Of a stretch of DNA of 64,000 nt, positions 31,351 through 44,400 are shown one piece after another. Source of the stretch: Prostheceraeus crozeri (taxonomy: Eukaryota; Platyhelminthes; Polycladida; Euryleptidae); assembly GCA_907163375.1 (NCBI GenBank), contig CAJQUW010011503.1, positions 1-64,000 of the forward strand, read 5' to 3'. Position 1 is the first letter of the stretch. Each line of letters starts with the position of its first letter. A model generated the notes under the pieces. That model saw only the letters and a program-made list of their open reading frames with translations. It had not been told where the DNA came from and ran no database searches. Both the position numbers and the translations under genes were made by a program.

Positions 31351-33050
31351 CATTCACAAATAAAATGAAATACAGTTTCTATTGTTCTATCATTGCGCAA
31401 ACTGCACATTCTTTCTTCATATTCTAATCTATTTCTGTAACTTCCTGTTCTTACCGCTAAATTATGATTTCCACACATCATTTTCAACAATGGTGCTATA
31501 TCTTTATGTGCTAAATTTAGGGTCAGATAATGTTTTATTGAGCAATCAAATTGTGCTGATTCCAAACAATCGGTTCCAGTGCGACTTGTTTTGGCGTCAT
31601 TTATCCATTCAGTTGTAAAATGTTCAGTCAATCTGGTTTTAATTATATTCTTGCATTGTCCAATAGTTAAATTTAAGTTGATTATGTTTCTTCAAGATGT
31701 GGTGGATGTAATCGCTTGATAAGTCTTCTTATTCTCCAAGACCATGTACATAAGTAGTTATTGCTATTCGAACTGAGTGAAATATGATGAAAGCAAATTT
31801 TCATAATACATTTATTCTGACTAAAAAGAATTCTAATCCAAAAATGATTGCAGCTTTATAGAAATAAAGTTCTTGAGGGAGTAATCCAAACTCACCTATC
31901 AAGCGGTAGTTTACAGTTGTAGGTGACAAATGATAGAAACGTTTGTAGAATTGAAACTGTATTATATTTGATTGAGACAATTTTTTATGAAAGCAAGATT
32001 CTCCATCTTACATCATTATTGATGAAGCTAGCATTTCAAAGGTATTTCTTACAATTGCTCCATTAACTTCTCCAAGTTCTTTTAATTTTTTGGTGGTTAA
32101 ATAAGCTGATTGATTTCCCTTTTTTAGATAGTGAAAGTAAATATTTTTCAGTATTATTTGATATCAAAAATCCCAAGTACTTATATTCTTTCACCATTTC
32201 AATTTGCTTTGTATAATTGTTTAAGTAAGTATCTAAAATAATCATATTCAAAATATCATTATCAATCATAATTTTTGTTTTGTCGTAATTAATTTTAAGA
32301 CCATTGACAATGCAAAAATGGTCGGCTATTTCTATTTGCTTGAGCAAGTCAGCTTTATCATTACTCATTAGGAGAATGTCATGTACATATATCAGACATG
32401 GTATGTGAATACTACCAATTGTCGCGGCATTTGTGGCTTCAATATTTGCGTGTAAATCTCTTTTGTCAAAGAGTTCATTAACATAGAAAAAGGGTTGGTG
32501 ATGAACTATGTCCTTGGGGTAGACCCTTTTGTAGATTAAATGCTTCAGATTCAACACCATCGTACAATATTTTATATTTTTTATCGGTAATTAATCCTTT
32601 CAGAAGGTGGAGAAAGTTAGTATTTGGAAGCAATGAATGCAGTTTCCTTTTTGCATACAGGTACCATCCAACTTTCAGCAAATGGGATTTCATATTCATT
32701 ATTTAGTAACTGTTTGAATAGTAGCAGCAATATAGTTAAAGTGTTCTCTGATTCTTTAAACATTTCTGATGCAAGCTCATCTGGGCCACTTGATTTGCTG
32801 TTTTTTGTAGCATTTAAATGAGAGTTTAAATAACTTGCGATGAATTTTCTTCTTCCTTTTGTTAATCAAATGCCAGTGTCTTATGATCATTATTTTCTTT
32901 TGCAATTATCAATTTTTCTAAATTATCATGTTTCGCCTTTCTTTTCTTATTTGTTTTTGGGTTTTTTCTTGAATACATCAGTGTCCGTAAATTTTCATTA
33001 GATTTATCTTTTATATATATTGTAACATCTTTCCTGTAAATTTTCCTCAA
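31351..33050 (-). pseudogene. Old LINE relic (reverse transcriptase and C-terminus), split by later insertions
   Basis: On the minus strand, order from 33050 down: a lysine-rich lead-in, SGPDELASEMFKES (usual entry of a LINE reverse transcriptase), motif B as GLPQGHSSSPTLF at about 32490-32530, a YVHDILLMS in place of YADD at about 32385, NGLKINYDKTK, then the C-terminal MMCGNHNLAVRTG and Cys/His residues (MCSLR, HFICEC) ending at 31351. Frameshifts and stops are many, and the catalytic YADD has become YVHD, so it is dead. It is interrupted at ACTGAA by the palindrome and continues at 13436-13341 and probably 11610. Confidence 0.8.
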
Positions 33051-33899
33051 TTTTGTTATATTTTTAGAATATTTTGATCTATGAATTATTTTTTTTGGAA
33101 TTACTTGCGCAATTTGTAATTGTTATCAATTCTCTATATATCTCATTCGTATTCATAGGATTGATTATTAATCAAATTAAGACACGACACGGTCAAAATA
33201 ATTCGAAGGATCCAGGAAACGGAAGATGCCAAAGTTAAACAACTACCCTAGTGTAGAATCTTGTAAATAATTAGGTAATTAAAAGTCATGAACGAATGAA
33301 TACAAATTAATACTAACTACATAGAGTAACTTACCCCAGTACAGAGCAGGAAGCGAAATATACATATAAAGGCTAGCCGACCCAACTTAAGACGGGAAGG
33401 GAAATAAATTAAAACTTATAAACGATTTTATTTTTACAATCCAAGAGCCAGAATGAGAGTTCGTCATGGACTTGACGAGAAGCTAACTTAAAAAAACAAA
33501 CGGTGAAAATAAGAATTAGCTATGTATGGAGTCATCAGGGAGGAACCATGTGGCTGCATGAAGCAAGGTTTCGGCCCCTAACCTCCAACCTATACCACAT
33601 GACGGGACCAGACCAACCATGTCGAATGCACGACATGGAAGGTCTCTCCAAGGAAACATAGCAGAACCTAACCGAAAATAAAATTTTGGAATTTTGAGAA
33701 CAAAAGGAAGCAAATGAATCTGGCAGAGGTTTCTTAGTCCAACATGCCAATGATGGAGGGCATCTGGCGGGGCAGAAAACAACCAAACTTAAAAACGAGG
33801 AACCTATTCTTTGAGGAGGACTTTATGCAAGAATTAACTAGCAGATTAACCTTATAACCCCTTCCTTTGAAGATATCGAAAATGCCCTTAGGGGCCCCC
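33051..33899. other. Sequence between LINE relic and Penelope-type relic
   Basis: Probably the C-terminal and 3' part of the Penelope-type relic: on the minus strand 33700-33900 gives broken pieces such as RGYKVNLLVN in several frames. The rest, 33051-33500, is AT-rich with no gene. Confidence 0.4.
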
Positions 33900-34920
33900 C
33901 TCTGATTGTGAAGGCGGAAGCATCAGAAGAAATCCTGGTGAAACCTATCGGATGAAGGATGAGTTGGGCAGCAAAGATGGTGTAAGACAGTGTTCAATGG
34001 CATTTTACTCTCGGGGAAAGTATACAGCACCACTGGGAAGCTGAACTCATCAACCTTATGGTAAACCTCTGTGATGTATTGGCCACCATCTTCGATCCTG
34101 ATTTTAACATCCAAATAATTAACGCATTTGTTGCTATCTCCGCTTCTGCTAGAATCCGGAGTAGATAGAGAATACCGGGTAGATTTCAGGAAGGATCTTA
34201 TCAAAATGTTTGTAATTAAACACACAAATGTCGTCGACATACCTTGTGGTACGAGAGAGAAGTTTGGCTAAGCCAAATCTCTTACTCGTTAGGAGCCCCG
34301 TCACAAATTTAAATTCCCTGTATGCTAAGAACAGGTCAGCCAAGAGTGAGCTGGAATTCCCACTCATAGGAATGCCCCGAATTTGTCTGAAGACAAGTCC
34401 CCCGAAAGTGACAAAAGTGTTATCCAGGATGAAACTAATAGCATTGAGGAATTGGGTTTTGGACCAGCAGTGATATCCTCTGTATTTTTTATTCGAGAAG
34501 AATGTTCTATAAAAGCCAATGCAATTGAAGCTCTTGGAACTGCTTAAATTAACTCACATAAGTCCTTCAAGGAGTCCTTAACCTGGTCTAAATTAAGATT
34601 CGTATAGAGTGTGGAGAAATCATATACATATACTTGTAAGGAGTGGCAATTCAGACCCGACATCCTGTCTAGAAATTCCCCAGAAGAGTTAATATAATGC
34701 TCCAGAAAGCGTTCACACCCGAATTGTGCTTAATGGAAAGGCAATAACAACTAAACTTGTTCCGGACCAATTGCAAACATTTGTTCACAAGTCTGGGCAA
34801 ATCATTGGAAGTGAGAGGCTGTTCCTGGCATTTGATAATTCCAAACATTTTTTGATCAAATTTTAGACTGTTTTCTTTCGTCCATTTGTAAAGAAATATT
34901 CGCTTATGGGCAATTCTCAT
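33900..34920 (-). pseudogene. Penelope-type reverse transcriptase relic
   Basis: Minus-strand pieces in three frames give FRQIRGIPMSGNSSSLLADLFL (residues before the palm's metal site), then RYVDDICVFN with the catalytic DD, then EIYP, NYLDVKI, TEVYHKVDEFSFPVV and finally HPSSDRFHQDFF. This order (GIPMG-x-LLADLFL, RYxDD, YLDL, T-x-Y-x-K-x-DF) is that of a family of reverse transcriptases I associate with Penelope-like elements. The frame shifts near 34150 and 34370. Family assignment is from memory of the motif order and is less certain than the reverse transcriptase call. Confidence 0.65.
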
Positions 34921-35916
34921 TTAACAGGCGCCATTTTTTTTTTTTGGTCAAGAAGTTCAAGTCATTAATTTTTGATGTTGGCTTCTATGTGATGGATAGA
35001 GAATAGCTAAAAAAATGGCGATTCACTGGGATATAGAGAAGGAAATTATTTGATGGATCCCGAGTGCTTTAGGAGCTTTGTCAGAGAATTGTGTAGCTAT
35101 CATCTATGCGTTATAAAGTATGCCAGATTATTATGAACAATCCATAAGGATCTGCGATAGAATCTCTACCAAGAATATTCATTTTCCGTGGGAAGAAATT
35201 TTATCAAATATAGACGGGATTCTGAAATACGATTCTACAACTAATTCATAATCTGGTATACTTTATGATGGGGTAATTTTAGGTGATAGATTAGGAATTT
35301 CTATTAACTACGGGAAACCACAACCATTGGGTATTCAATTTCAATTTGATTATCTTGGACCACACCATTGTTCAATTTCATTGATTTTCGCAAGTTTGAC
35401 CGTCGGTCTTACATCACCATACTTTTGTAGATCATTGAATTGTTTTCCGTTCCATGTCATCAGAAGTAATTATTTGATATAATGAGACCTCAACAATTTG
35501 TGCATTTTTCGCAAAGGGAACAAACATGATATCAATACTTCCAATATATTATATTCAAAAGAAAAGACTGACAAAACAAAGTGATGACTAACACACAGAT
35601 TATTAAACATCAACAGGTGCACTCAACGCCCAACACAACTTGATTAGATTTATAGTTGGAAAATTAGATTTTCAAACAACTTGATTAATTTACTGTATTC
35701 AGTAAATCGCTGTTACATGCGCAGTATCCTCTTGAATCAACACTCTGGGGAAGATTAATGACTGCTAGAACATCTGAAGCATCATAGAGCATTTCATGGC
35801 GTCTTGGAGGTCATCTGTATTGTCTGCAGCCAATAGGATGTATGGAGTTTACTTAAATAGAATTGACCTGTGCGTCCATTACAATTCGTGGATAGTTTTC
35901 CTCTCTCCAGTTCCCG
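34921..35916. other. Intergenic or 3' region, nothing recognised
   Basis: AT-rich. An imperfect inverted repeat (TTATAAAGTATGCCAGATTAT near 35113 and its complement near 35250) spans ~160 bp and may be a small foldback sequence. No coding exon seen. Confidence 0.45.
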
Positions 35917-38900
35917 TTATATCTTGCGACCACCGACGTACGTTCCAATGAGTTGGAAGTAACCGTTTTCTTGATCACCTTCATTACTTAGGTTCTGAAA
36001 ATCAAAAATATAGAAATCAGATATTAATGGTATATGTGTGATTGTAGACAATAATATTACACATAAATTACCAAAATGCCAGACGACTTTGAATTCATGA
36101 AGGCAAAAAAGCAAAAAGACAGCTCCCTAGTAGGCTGAATGTTTTTTTTTAAAAAAATAAACGTTCGACCTACCAGAGTGAGCTGTCTTTTTGCCTTAAT
36201 GATAATGAACCTCTCATGTATAGCCTAGCTAGCCATCAACTATGACTTCGAATTCGACAGTCCAGATAATAATCAATAATATGCATTGATCGACATGCAT
36301 AGCATATTTCATAGTCTAAATGGGAAAGCGATATTTCACTAACAAGAAATACATGTCGGCCTACATGTAGTAGGCTATACCAAAAGCTAGATTTTTTGTC
36401 GTCGAATTTAACCCATTCATAACATAATCAGAATGACTATAAGCTAATTAATCAACCACGTGCGCGTATATGTAGAATTAAAAATGCTTTCGAGAAGAGA
36501 TATGTAAAATTAAGACATGCTATTCATGCCAATGTCCATAATTTGAATAATCAGAATATTTCAATCTAGAAACTCTGATTTGATTGATATAATGTCTGAG
36601 TCACAGCTGATGAGCAATCAAGTTATAAAGCTAAAGAAAAATAATATAAAATGAGGTCAAGTTACAAAGACATGAAAAGTAAAGAAAAGAATAGACAACG
36701 TAATAGAGATCTCTAATATAGCAGCCTAAATTCGAATAGTATAAAATTAGCTTAAATTAGGATGTTAATGTTCATGATACAGAGAAAATAAATAGAAAAA
36801 AAAAAAAAATTCCGATATCGTTGTCATGATGAATATAAATTATTATTGCTCAACGAACGATAAATGACCCTCAACTTGCAATAGATATCATCGACGAATT
36901 TATCGCTACATTAGCTGTCAAAAGTTCTTATTGCACTGCTATTGTATGCAATGTATTCGTTGTATGCAAACATACAGGGTGACTCAAAAGTCTTAATCGG
37001 GTTTCAAATTGAGATTTCTCTGTAAGTATTTGCACTACAAACTCAATTTTTCGTTTATACTGTAGAGGAAGAACCAGAATTTCCAAAGAGACTTGCATTT
37101 TTACAATATATGCTGGAAGTGAGCTCTGTTAGCTTCATTACAAAGAATGACTCTTTTTTGAAAGTTTTCAAAAGTCTTGTTGATCGTGACTTTCGTCACG
37201 GACTGGACTGCTTCTGCAATCTTCACTCGCAGTTCTTCGTTGTCTGTTGGCCTATTCTTGTACACCATCTCCTTGATATGTATGACTCATATGACCTGAC
37301 CCCACAAAAAATAATCAAGAGGCGTTCTCGTCAAATCTGGGCTCCTAGCTGGCCAGTGGATGGGACCGTTCCTGCCAAAATCCAAATTCCATCGATTAGG
37401 GAATTGGATGTTGAGAATTCTCTCACATTCAGACCCCAATGAGGAGGAGCGCCATCTTGTTGGAAGACTGTCGTGGAAAATCTTCGTAGTCTCTTCAGTT
37501 CAGGAATGAAATAATCCCTCAGCATCTCGAGATAGGAGTCTTTCGTCACCGTTGTTTTCCATTTTCAAAGAAGTAAGGTCGATGATCCGGTCGCAAAACA
37601 TGGCCGATGGCCGCCCAGACCACCAAGCCTTTCGATTTTAGAGGAATCTCGTTACATAAATGTGGATTCTCATAGTCCCAAATCACCACAGTTGTGACTG
37701 TTAATTTTGCCATTTATTCAGTTCAGATGAAAGATGGCCTCGTCAAAAAACATAGCTTGTGGATGAAGCTGGGATCATCACATAGCCGGCTCTCTAAATT
37801 TCTTCACAAAACTGAAGCCTTGGTTCATAGTCGTCTGGCAACAGTTCATGAACACGGGAAATGTGAAATGATTTCATGCCAATTGTTCGCTTCAGAATAC
37901 GTCGAACAGTCTCGCGATGGCATGTCAAGCTGATTGACTGCATCCATTTCCCGCACCGACGATCTATATCTAGGATTGTTCTTCAAACTCCTCTTTCACA
38001 CGGTTTTATAAAACATCATCCTCATCAAGGGATGGGCGGACCATCTTCGCTCAGCATTCTTGGACAGAACCCCCGCGTCGCTCAGTAAATTTCTTAAACA
38101 CAAGTCGGGAATGTGCTTTCAGAAGGTGGCTTTGATGTGAAATTTCTTTGCCACTCCCGTCGGGCGGTAGTTACGGACTCATGCTTAAAAAAACCATTTA
38201 AAAAAAAATAAAGCAACACAAACGTTGATCCGATCTTGCACAGATAACATACTGGTTTCTATGATAGAAAAGTGAATATCAGCAGCTATTAAGTACCTAA
38301 ACGTTTTCCGAAATCAGTCTTTCACAGATATCTATGCTATGCTTCAATTCAACCGACATTTTGACGTCATGCATAACTATTGAGTAATGATGTAGATAGA
38401 AGTTCGATAATTATCATAAGTACCAATCACACATTAATGGAAATGGATAGCTTAGCATTCTTCTTTGTTGTCCTTCTTCATTATGCCTTCGTATTAACTT
38501 TCCGCTATTATTTCAATGGACGCATGTGGATTAAGTCTTGTTCACACTTAGCAGGTCACTTGATCAATCAAATTTAATGATGAAGTATTAGCATGTGGTT
38601 GTAGTCAATGAGAAAAAAATCGTAAGCGGACAATGTTTCATACCATTTGATAAATTAGTTGACCTCTATAAAATGAATGAGCAAGTAGTTCGACCTCTAA
38701 CTTGATTTTTTTCACAAATTGCGGTATGTTGCGAAAATTCTGGTTCTTCCTCTACAGTATAAACGAAAAATTAAGGTTGTAGTGCAAATACTTACTGAGA
38801 AATCTTGACTTGAAACCCGATTAAGACTTTTGAGTCACCCTGTATATTTCAGGACATAGAAATAGAACAATTGACATTTACAATACTTCAGCATAGAGTT

Positions 38901-39580
38901 ATTCTGAAGCACTTGCCAAATATTTTGATAAACAGTGATGTGATTGCGCTAGCTAAGGTAGCGTTTAATACAAGAACTTTGTAATAGAGCGATAAGAAAG
39001 CCAGTGCGCTAGTTGTAGCCATAGAAATCGAATAATTATTATGGTTTACGCTTTAAGGACGCTAGCTTTGCGTTCTATTGGAAGCTCCGTTTCAGAATGA
39101 ATGGCAGTGTTGACAAGAAGTGTCAAGAATTGGTTGATTGAAGTGTCAAAGTATGACAGCGTGCTGAAATGTGTGCAAATCCTCGACTTCGGTCTCGACG
39201 AATCCTAGAATGCAATAACTATCACTTGTGCTAAACTAGAACGTTATGAAAGATTTCATTATTAGAAAATGAAAAGTTCTTAGACAAAGACGTTGATGAA
39301 AATCTTCATTTAAACAAAGCTACTGTAGAAACAAGATGCCATGTAGGCTTGCCCGCACCGAAAAAATATCTGAACTTAGATGAGACTTTTCTTAATTAAG
39401 ATTAAAGACTTGTCTATATTTTTGAACATTTGATAATGTGAAACGACTTACTTCGTTCTTTTTTGACAGACGAGAGGCTGGAATCCATGTAGAATTGGTT
39501 GATCCGTCAATTGGAGTTGGCCAGCTTTTGCCTCTGTAACGTTGATCACGCTGATCTCTATTCAGAATATCTTCAAGCAT
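35917..39580 (-). CDS. Candidate two-exon small gene, 68 residues
   Basis: Exon 1 (39580-39452) starts at ATG and ends at the donor GAA|GTAAGT. Exon 2 (35994-35917) follows GATTTTCAG and reads to TAA. Both boundaries are phase 0, so the frame is continuous. The product begins MLEDILNRDQRDQRYRG, has WPTPIDGSTNSTWIP in exon 1 and GDQENGYFQLIGTYVGG in exon 2, without a signal peptide or membrane span. The intron (35995-39451, 3.46 kb) holds a mariner-like element and a foldback repeat. Additional exons upstream are possible. I recognise no family; the splice signals are seen, the gene is inference. Confidence 0.5.
36100..36197. repeat. 98-bp foldback repeat in the intron
   Basis: AAGGCAAAAA ... 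GACAGCTC ... TAGTAGG and its complement pair around a T/A-rich loop, with an 8-bp insertion in the left arm. Miniature foldback-element style; no clear target duplication. Confidence 0.6.
36975..38842 (-). mobile_element. Degraded mariner-like element in the intron
   Basis: Starts CAGGGTGACTCAAAAGTC and ends with the complement; TA on both sides (36973-36974, 38843-38844). Inverted repeats extend about 108 bp with about six mismatches. The minus-strand transposase is broken into short frames; 37331-37549 still shows VFQQDGAPPH with the second catalytic D. It belongs to the same broad group as the element at 7127 but has different ends. Confidence 0.9.
37331..37549 (-). pseudogene. Fragment of mariner-like transposase
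   Basis: About 72 residues: YLEMLRDYFIPEL, then TTVFQQDGAPPHWGLNVREF, then a shifted WILAGTVPSTG where WPARSPDL would be expected. Neighbouring frames contain further pieces up to about 38100. Inactive. Confidence 0.75.
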
Positions 39581-39589
39581 AATTGTTGA

Positions 39590-39782
39590 TGCAGAAACTC
39601 GTGCTGGCTGCTGCCGGAGTATGAGGTGTCCTTCAATCCTGTGACAGCCTCATTGTCGGCCTCGTTCCATGCAGAAACTCGTGCTGGCTGCTGCCGGACT
39701 ATGAGGTGTCCTTCAATCCTGTGACAGCCTCAATGTCGGCTTCGTTCCCTGCAGAAAGTCGTGCTGGCTGCCGGACTAGATG
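39590..39782. repeat. 80-bp tandem repeat, about 2.4 copies
   Basis: Units start GCAGAAACTCGTGCTGGCTG at 39591, 39671 and 39751. Copies are nearly identical. It lies just upstream of the candidate ATG at 39580 of the minus-strand gene, thus in its 5' leader or promoter. The period is not a multiple of 3, so it is unlikely to be coding. Confidence 0.9.
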
Positions 39783-40623
39783 CAAACGTTATTTCAACGA
39801 AGAGCGAATAGGAACTGCATGTAGAATGCACAAGAATTTACGCTGAATTGCAATCGATAGTGAGGTATTTTTGTGTTGTTTATGTCCTGTATCTTGCTGG
39901 CTTGTAATTGTAGTTGATCATCTCCTCAAGAGCATGATCCTTATGCGCAGGAGTGTGGAAATGTCTTTAATCTTTAGTACCTAAATTTCATGAAGTATTT
40001 CTGTCATTCATGATTTGACATAGTTTTCACGCTACAGCCCCTGTCCCACCTGTAGTTAATATTCTCAAGTGCGTGGCTGAATTTCGAGCGCTCGATGGCA
40101 ACTGCTGCCATTTCAGCACGACATTTGTATAGGCACATTGATTACATTGCTATTTTGGTATTTTCTGATATTCTTCGATAATTATCGAATGGATACTGTC
40201 ATTCATGTTGTCATAGTTTTGCAATGCAATATTGAATAGAATTACTTAACCTACCGAACTATACTTATCAAGTTTAATAATTTTTCATCAATTCACTAAA
40301 ATACAAGACTGATCAATGTTTGCTTTACTTTTTGAGCAATAGTAACGTTGTCATAGCATGAGTCATAGCAAAACTCCCGCTAGCGCGCCTGGTGAGCGGT
40401 GAACTGTCTCGCTCTGCGCGTTGTCAAACTCATTTTTCTGTGATCTACTGTGCGAACATGTGTCCAACATCATTGATTTTTATACCATCTTGTGTGCCTT
40501 GAGCTGCTCTTCATTTCAACGTATCGTTCCCAAAATTCCGTGCTGACATTTGGACGTTCGAGCGCTCGACAGTTGGAACGGCTTTGTGACTATTGTTATG
40601 AGGTTATCGCCATTGCCAGATAG
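39783..40623. other. Intergenic, probable LINE 5' leader from about 40030
   Basis: No reading frame of note. CGAGCGCTCGA-like words occur at 40087 and 40559, and base composition becomes more GC-rich after about 40380, consistent with an untranslated leader of the following LINE. The exact 5' end is not visible. Confidence 0.4.
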
Positions 40624-40677
40624 CAGTTCCCCACATCGCTGACATCTTCCCTACGCTGCACATGCAGACTTCCGGCT

Positions 40678-41442
40678 TTGTTCATACGCAAGTGTATCTG
40701 CCGACCGCAATGTACATGTCATGACCGTGCATCCCACGATGACGTCACGCCTGGTTTATTCGCGCGCCTCTTGTCTCTCAGATCGAGTGCGTCACCACTC
40801 AATCGTAAAGCCAGGCGTGCTCTCTGGTTTTTCGGACTTCTTCGTCATCCACGTACTACTTCATCTGCTACGTCAGTAACGCCATCTAAACCATCGACTT
40901 ATGAGGAAGTCAAGGAAAGACCATCAGACCAGCAAACAAATGTGGGATGGATTAACGTTCAGTCGCTTTCTAATAAAGGGAATACCACACAGACTATAAT
41001 CAAAGAGCAAAATTTCGACATCCTGGCCTTGACGGAGACCTGGCTTTCAGCGTGTGACGATATTCGCCTAAACATCGCGACGCCAGACAACTATGCCAGT
41101 GTCAATATTCCTCGCTCAACGGGACGAGGGGGTGGCGTTGCTGTCATCTATCGCCATCTAATGAAGTGTTCTCATATAACTTTGCCACCAACTTCCACGT
41201 TTGAAGCAGTCTGTGTTCGTCTATCTACTCAACGTAATCAGATTGTTCTACTCAACATCTATCGACCTGGCTCTAGCAGACCGCTGCGATCCTTTTTTGA
41301 AGAACTTACATCAGTGTTTGAGGTCATCGTATTACTCTCTTGCACCGTCATAGTTGGCGGCGATTTTAATATACATATGCAGAACAATGACAATCCTGAT
41401 GCGCGTCATCTTAGCGAGTTACTAACGAGTTTTAACCGTTAA
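40678..41442 (+). pseudogene. LINE endonuclease, 5' part, truncated by piggyBac
   Basis: The frame is open from 40624 without an upstream ATG. After a ~90-residue N-terminal part come VGWINVQSLSNK, LALTETWLS (catalytic E), GRGGGVAVIYR, VLLNIYRPGS and VGGDFNIH (catalytic D and N). It ends artificially in the inserted piggyBac terminus. The missing SDH motif is found after the insert, at about 44610. Confidence 0.9.
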
Positions 41443-44400
41443 ACGGCGTTGCCTTTTTTACTAGGATAACGGCGTTGTGGGGTGTTATTCACCCCATTAT
41501 TATATTTTCATTTTTTCATGTTTTATGGGATAGGTAAAATTGTCTGATGCTATCAAATAGTAATCGAACGACCTTCTTATGTCATAGGCTACTATATGAA
41601 AACATGTTACTAACGGATATATGACCCTAATGTATATAAAAAAGCGTCTATTCCGTTAGTACGCTCCGTCTATAATTGTCATCAATACATGTATTTTTGT
41701 CCCAGTGTTGAAACCTTATCTTAGCTTCAAGTTCATATAAAACAATCAACAAAGTGTATACGAAATAAACAAACCGATTATAATTTGACGTCACAGATAG
41801 GTCTATAGTGAAAAAATAATCAATCCAAACGTCACGAGCAGTCAGGACACAAAACGGAGGCGTGGTCTTTGCAAACGGAAATAGTACACATGCTGCAACG
41901 CATGCGAGTTTTTCTGTCTTGCTGACGGGTGCAGTATCGGCATCTCGTAGCCGGGAGAGGAGCGACGATCGATTCATTTCTTGGTAATGAAAAAGTCACA
42001 CCCACGAGCCGCATGGAATCTTTGATGCTTCGTTTTAGATTAGAAAGAGTTGCTCTATGACGAACAAGAGGCATCGCCAACTGGAAGCCCAGTTCACATT
42101 TGAAATTGAAATGTGAAACGATCTCTTGTTCATTTTGCTGCATGGTCCTCATAGCCGCCACGACACCAACATCAACAAGCGCCATGAAAACGGAAAATGA
42201 CCAACGGCGAGACTTGCGTTGGCATCGATACGAGCGGCAGAGTTTATCAAGAGTGTGCACTCCTCCTTTATTTCTGTTATAAAAATCTATTATTTCGGGT
42301 TTTTGGTTTTCACAATGAATGGCGGATGAGTGCATGGTGGAAAGCACGAGAACCGGGACCCTTTTCTTGTCCCAAAATGAGCAAAGGACCCTTGCCCCAG
42401 ACAAACAGTGTACATAGTCCCTTTTCCTTCGCCCGGCAATTGATTTGGCGGCAGGAGGTATCGAGCGATTGTTTCGGCGCATGGTTCCTACTATTGTGGT
42501 CCTTTCCTTCAGGAGTCGGTCAGCCAACTGAGTCGTTGTGAACCAACTGTCGGCAGTGATGTTGCGGCCTTTGTTCAACTAGTTCTCCGCCAATTTCATG
42601 ACAACAGCTTCTCCAATAGAATGGCTTGCATTTCTCTCCTCGTCAGACAAAGTATCGGCACCAATGTACACCAAACATTTCAGGAGAAAGGAATTTTCCT
42701 GATCCACGAGCCAGAATACCTTGATACCAGATTTGCCGGGTTTCGATGGTATGTACTGTCTAAATGAGACACGTCCGTGAAACTCGACTAGCTGTTCGTC
42801 GACGCATAAAAACGGCCCCGCGATGTAATTCCGTGCAAGCGATGCATTGAGCATGAGTGTCATTCCGGTCACGGCGCAATTTGTCATCGAATCGCATACA
42901 TTTTCGTATTTGTGAAAACCGCATGTAGCTCATTGTAGCTCGAAATATACAATGTCCTCGAATAGGATGCTACATTTCCTGGATATCACGGCGACCTGCC
43001 TTGAACGAACCTGAAACAGAAAGATCCCGCATGTGAATGCAAATAACTAAAATGTTCATAATAGCCTACATAATTTCTTATCAATGAACATCATCATAGG
43101 CGTAAATGTATGTATTATATTACTAGCCTGTCAATAAGGACGCAAAAATAGAGTAAAATTCGTCTCTCCTGTATTTTTCTCTACGAACCCATCAAAAAGT
43201 CCCAAATAGAATTCTCCTTTTATAACGAAACTCATAAAGACGATCTTTTTATAAAACGCATTATTTTTTGTTCCTTATGAGATAATATGTCATAGATAGA
43301 TTTTACTGTAGTAATTTTGAATAGTACTTATATAGACAGAAAGAATAGTAAATTGAATTTTGAATAGTTGCCCAGAAATAAGAACATGACTTACCTGCTA
43401 TAATAAGAAGCCCGATAAAAGCTTTGATTTCGACGAGTGTGACTGGCTTCCAGGCGACTCCACTTGCTGAAGCAACTCTTCGTCCTTCCAAATTTGTGAA
43501 TAACACGACTTCTGCGAGTATATCCTCAAAATACACGAGGAAAGATTCTTCATTTGATTGTGGGTGCAGTCCAGCTCGTAAGACTTGATTTCCGACATTG
43601 AAAACATTTCTAGATGACGCACGCCCAACACCATGGCCTGGTTGAATTATTTCCCGTGGTTCCATTCGCACTGATCATTGCTCCACCACCTACAGATGAG
43701 GCGGCTGATAAGAGATTGTCCGACGAGTTTGAGTCACTTTCACTTGAATTATTTGATTCAGGACTACTGTCAACAATTCTCTCAAGTTGTTCGACATCCA
43801 ATATATCATCGTCGCTATAATGATCTCCAGTTGGAAGATCTACGGTAGCGTCATCAACTTCGGCTGCTGCAGCATCATCAGATTCTATGCTCTCAGGAAA
43901 TTCTTCTTCTTTAGCCAGAATTCGGTTCGCAATTAATCGAGCTTGTCTTTCCGGAAGAGACCTTCTTGATGCAGACATCTCGACAGAATGTGCAACCACA
44001 TAAGAAACGCACTGAATTTATTGGCGTATTCGAGAGGAGGGCGCTTTGTCTTGGAAATCGATCACGTCGTGAGACAACTCCACTGCAAGCTTCGCAGGGT
44101 GCAATTTCTTGGAAATCAGAGAATAGAATTTCTTGGAAATAGGAGGACAGAATTTCTTGGAAAGCGATCACGTGAACGCTTGCTAAGTCAATAACATCAG
44201 AATTGTAACTCTAAACAACTTGGCAGCGATAAATTTCGTTTAGATAAAAAGAAAATGAACAAAAGTATCATTTTTTGAATGGGGTAGAAAACACCCCGCA
44301 ACACCGGAATCTATAAAATCACTCCTAAATCATAAACAATGTGGAATATAAATCCAATTTTTCTACTGAAAAAATATTATAATTATCCAAGAAAAGTCAT

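Noticed and set aside
43610-43820. Plus-strand frame within piggyBac N-terminus
   Set aside because: Antisense shadow of the acidic transposase N-terminus.
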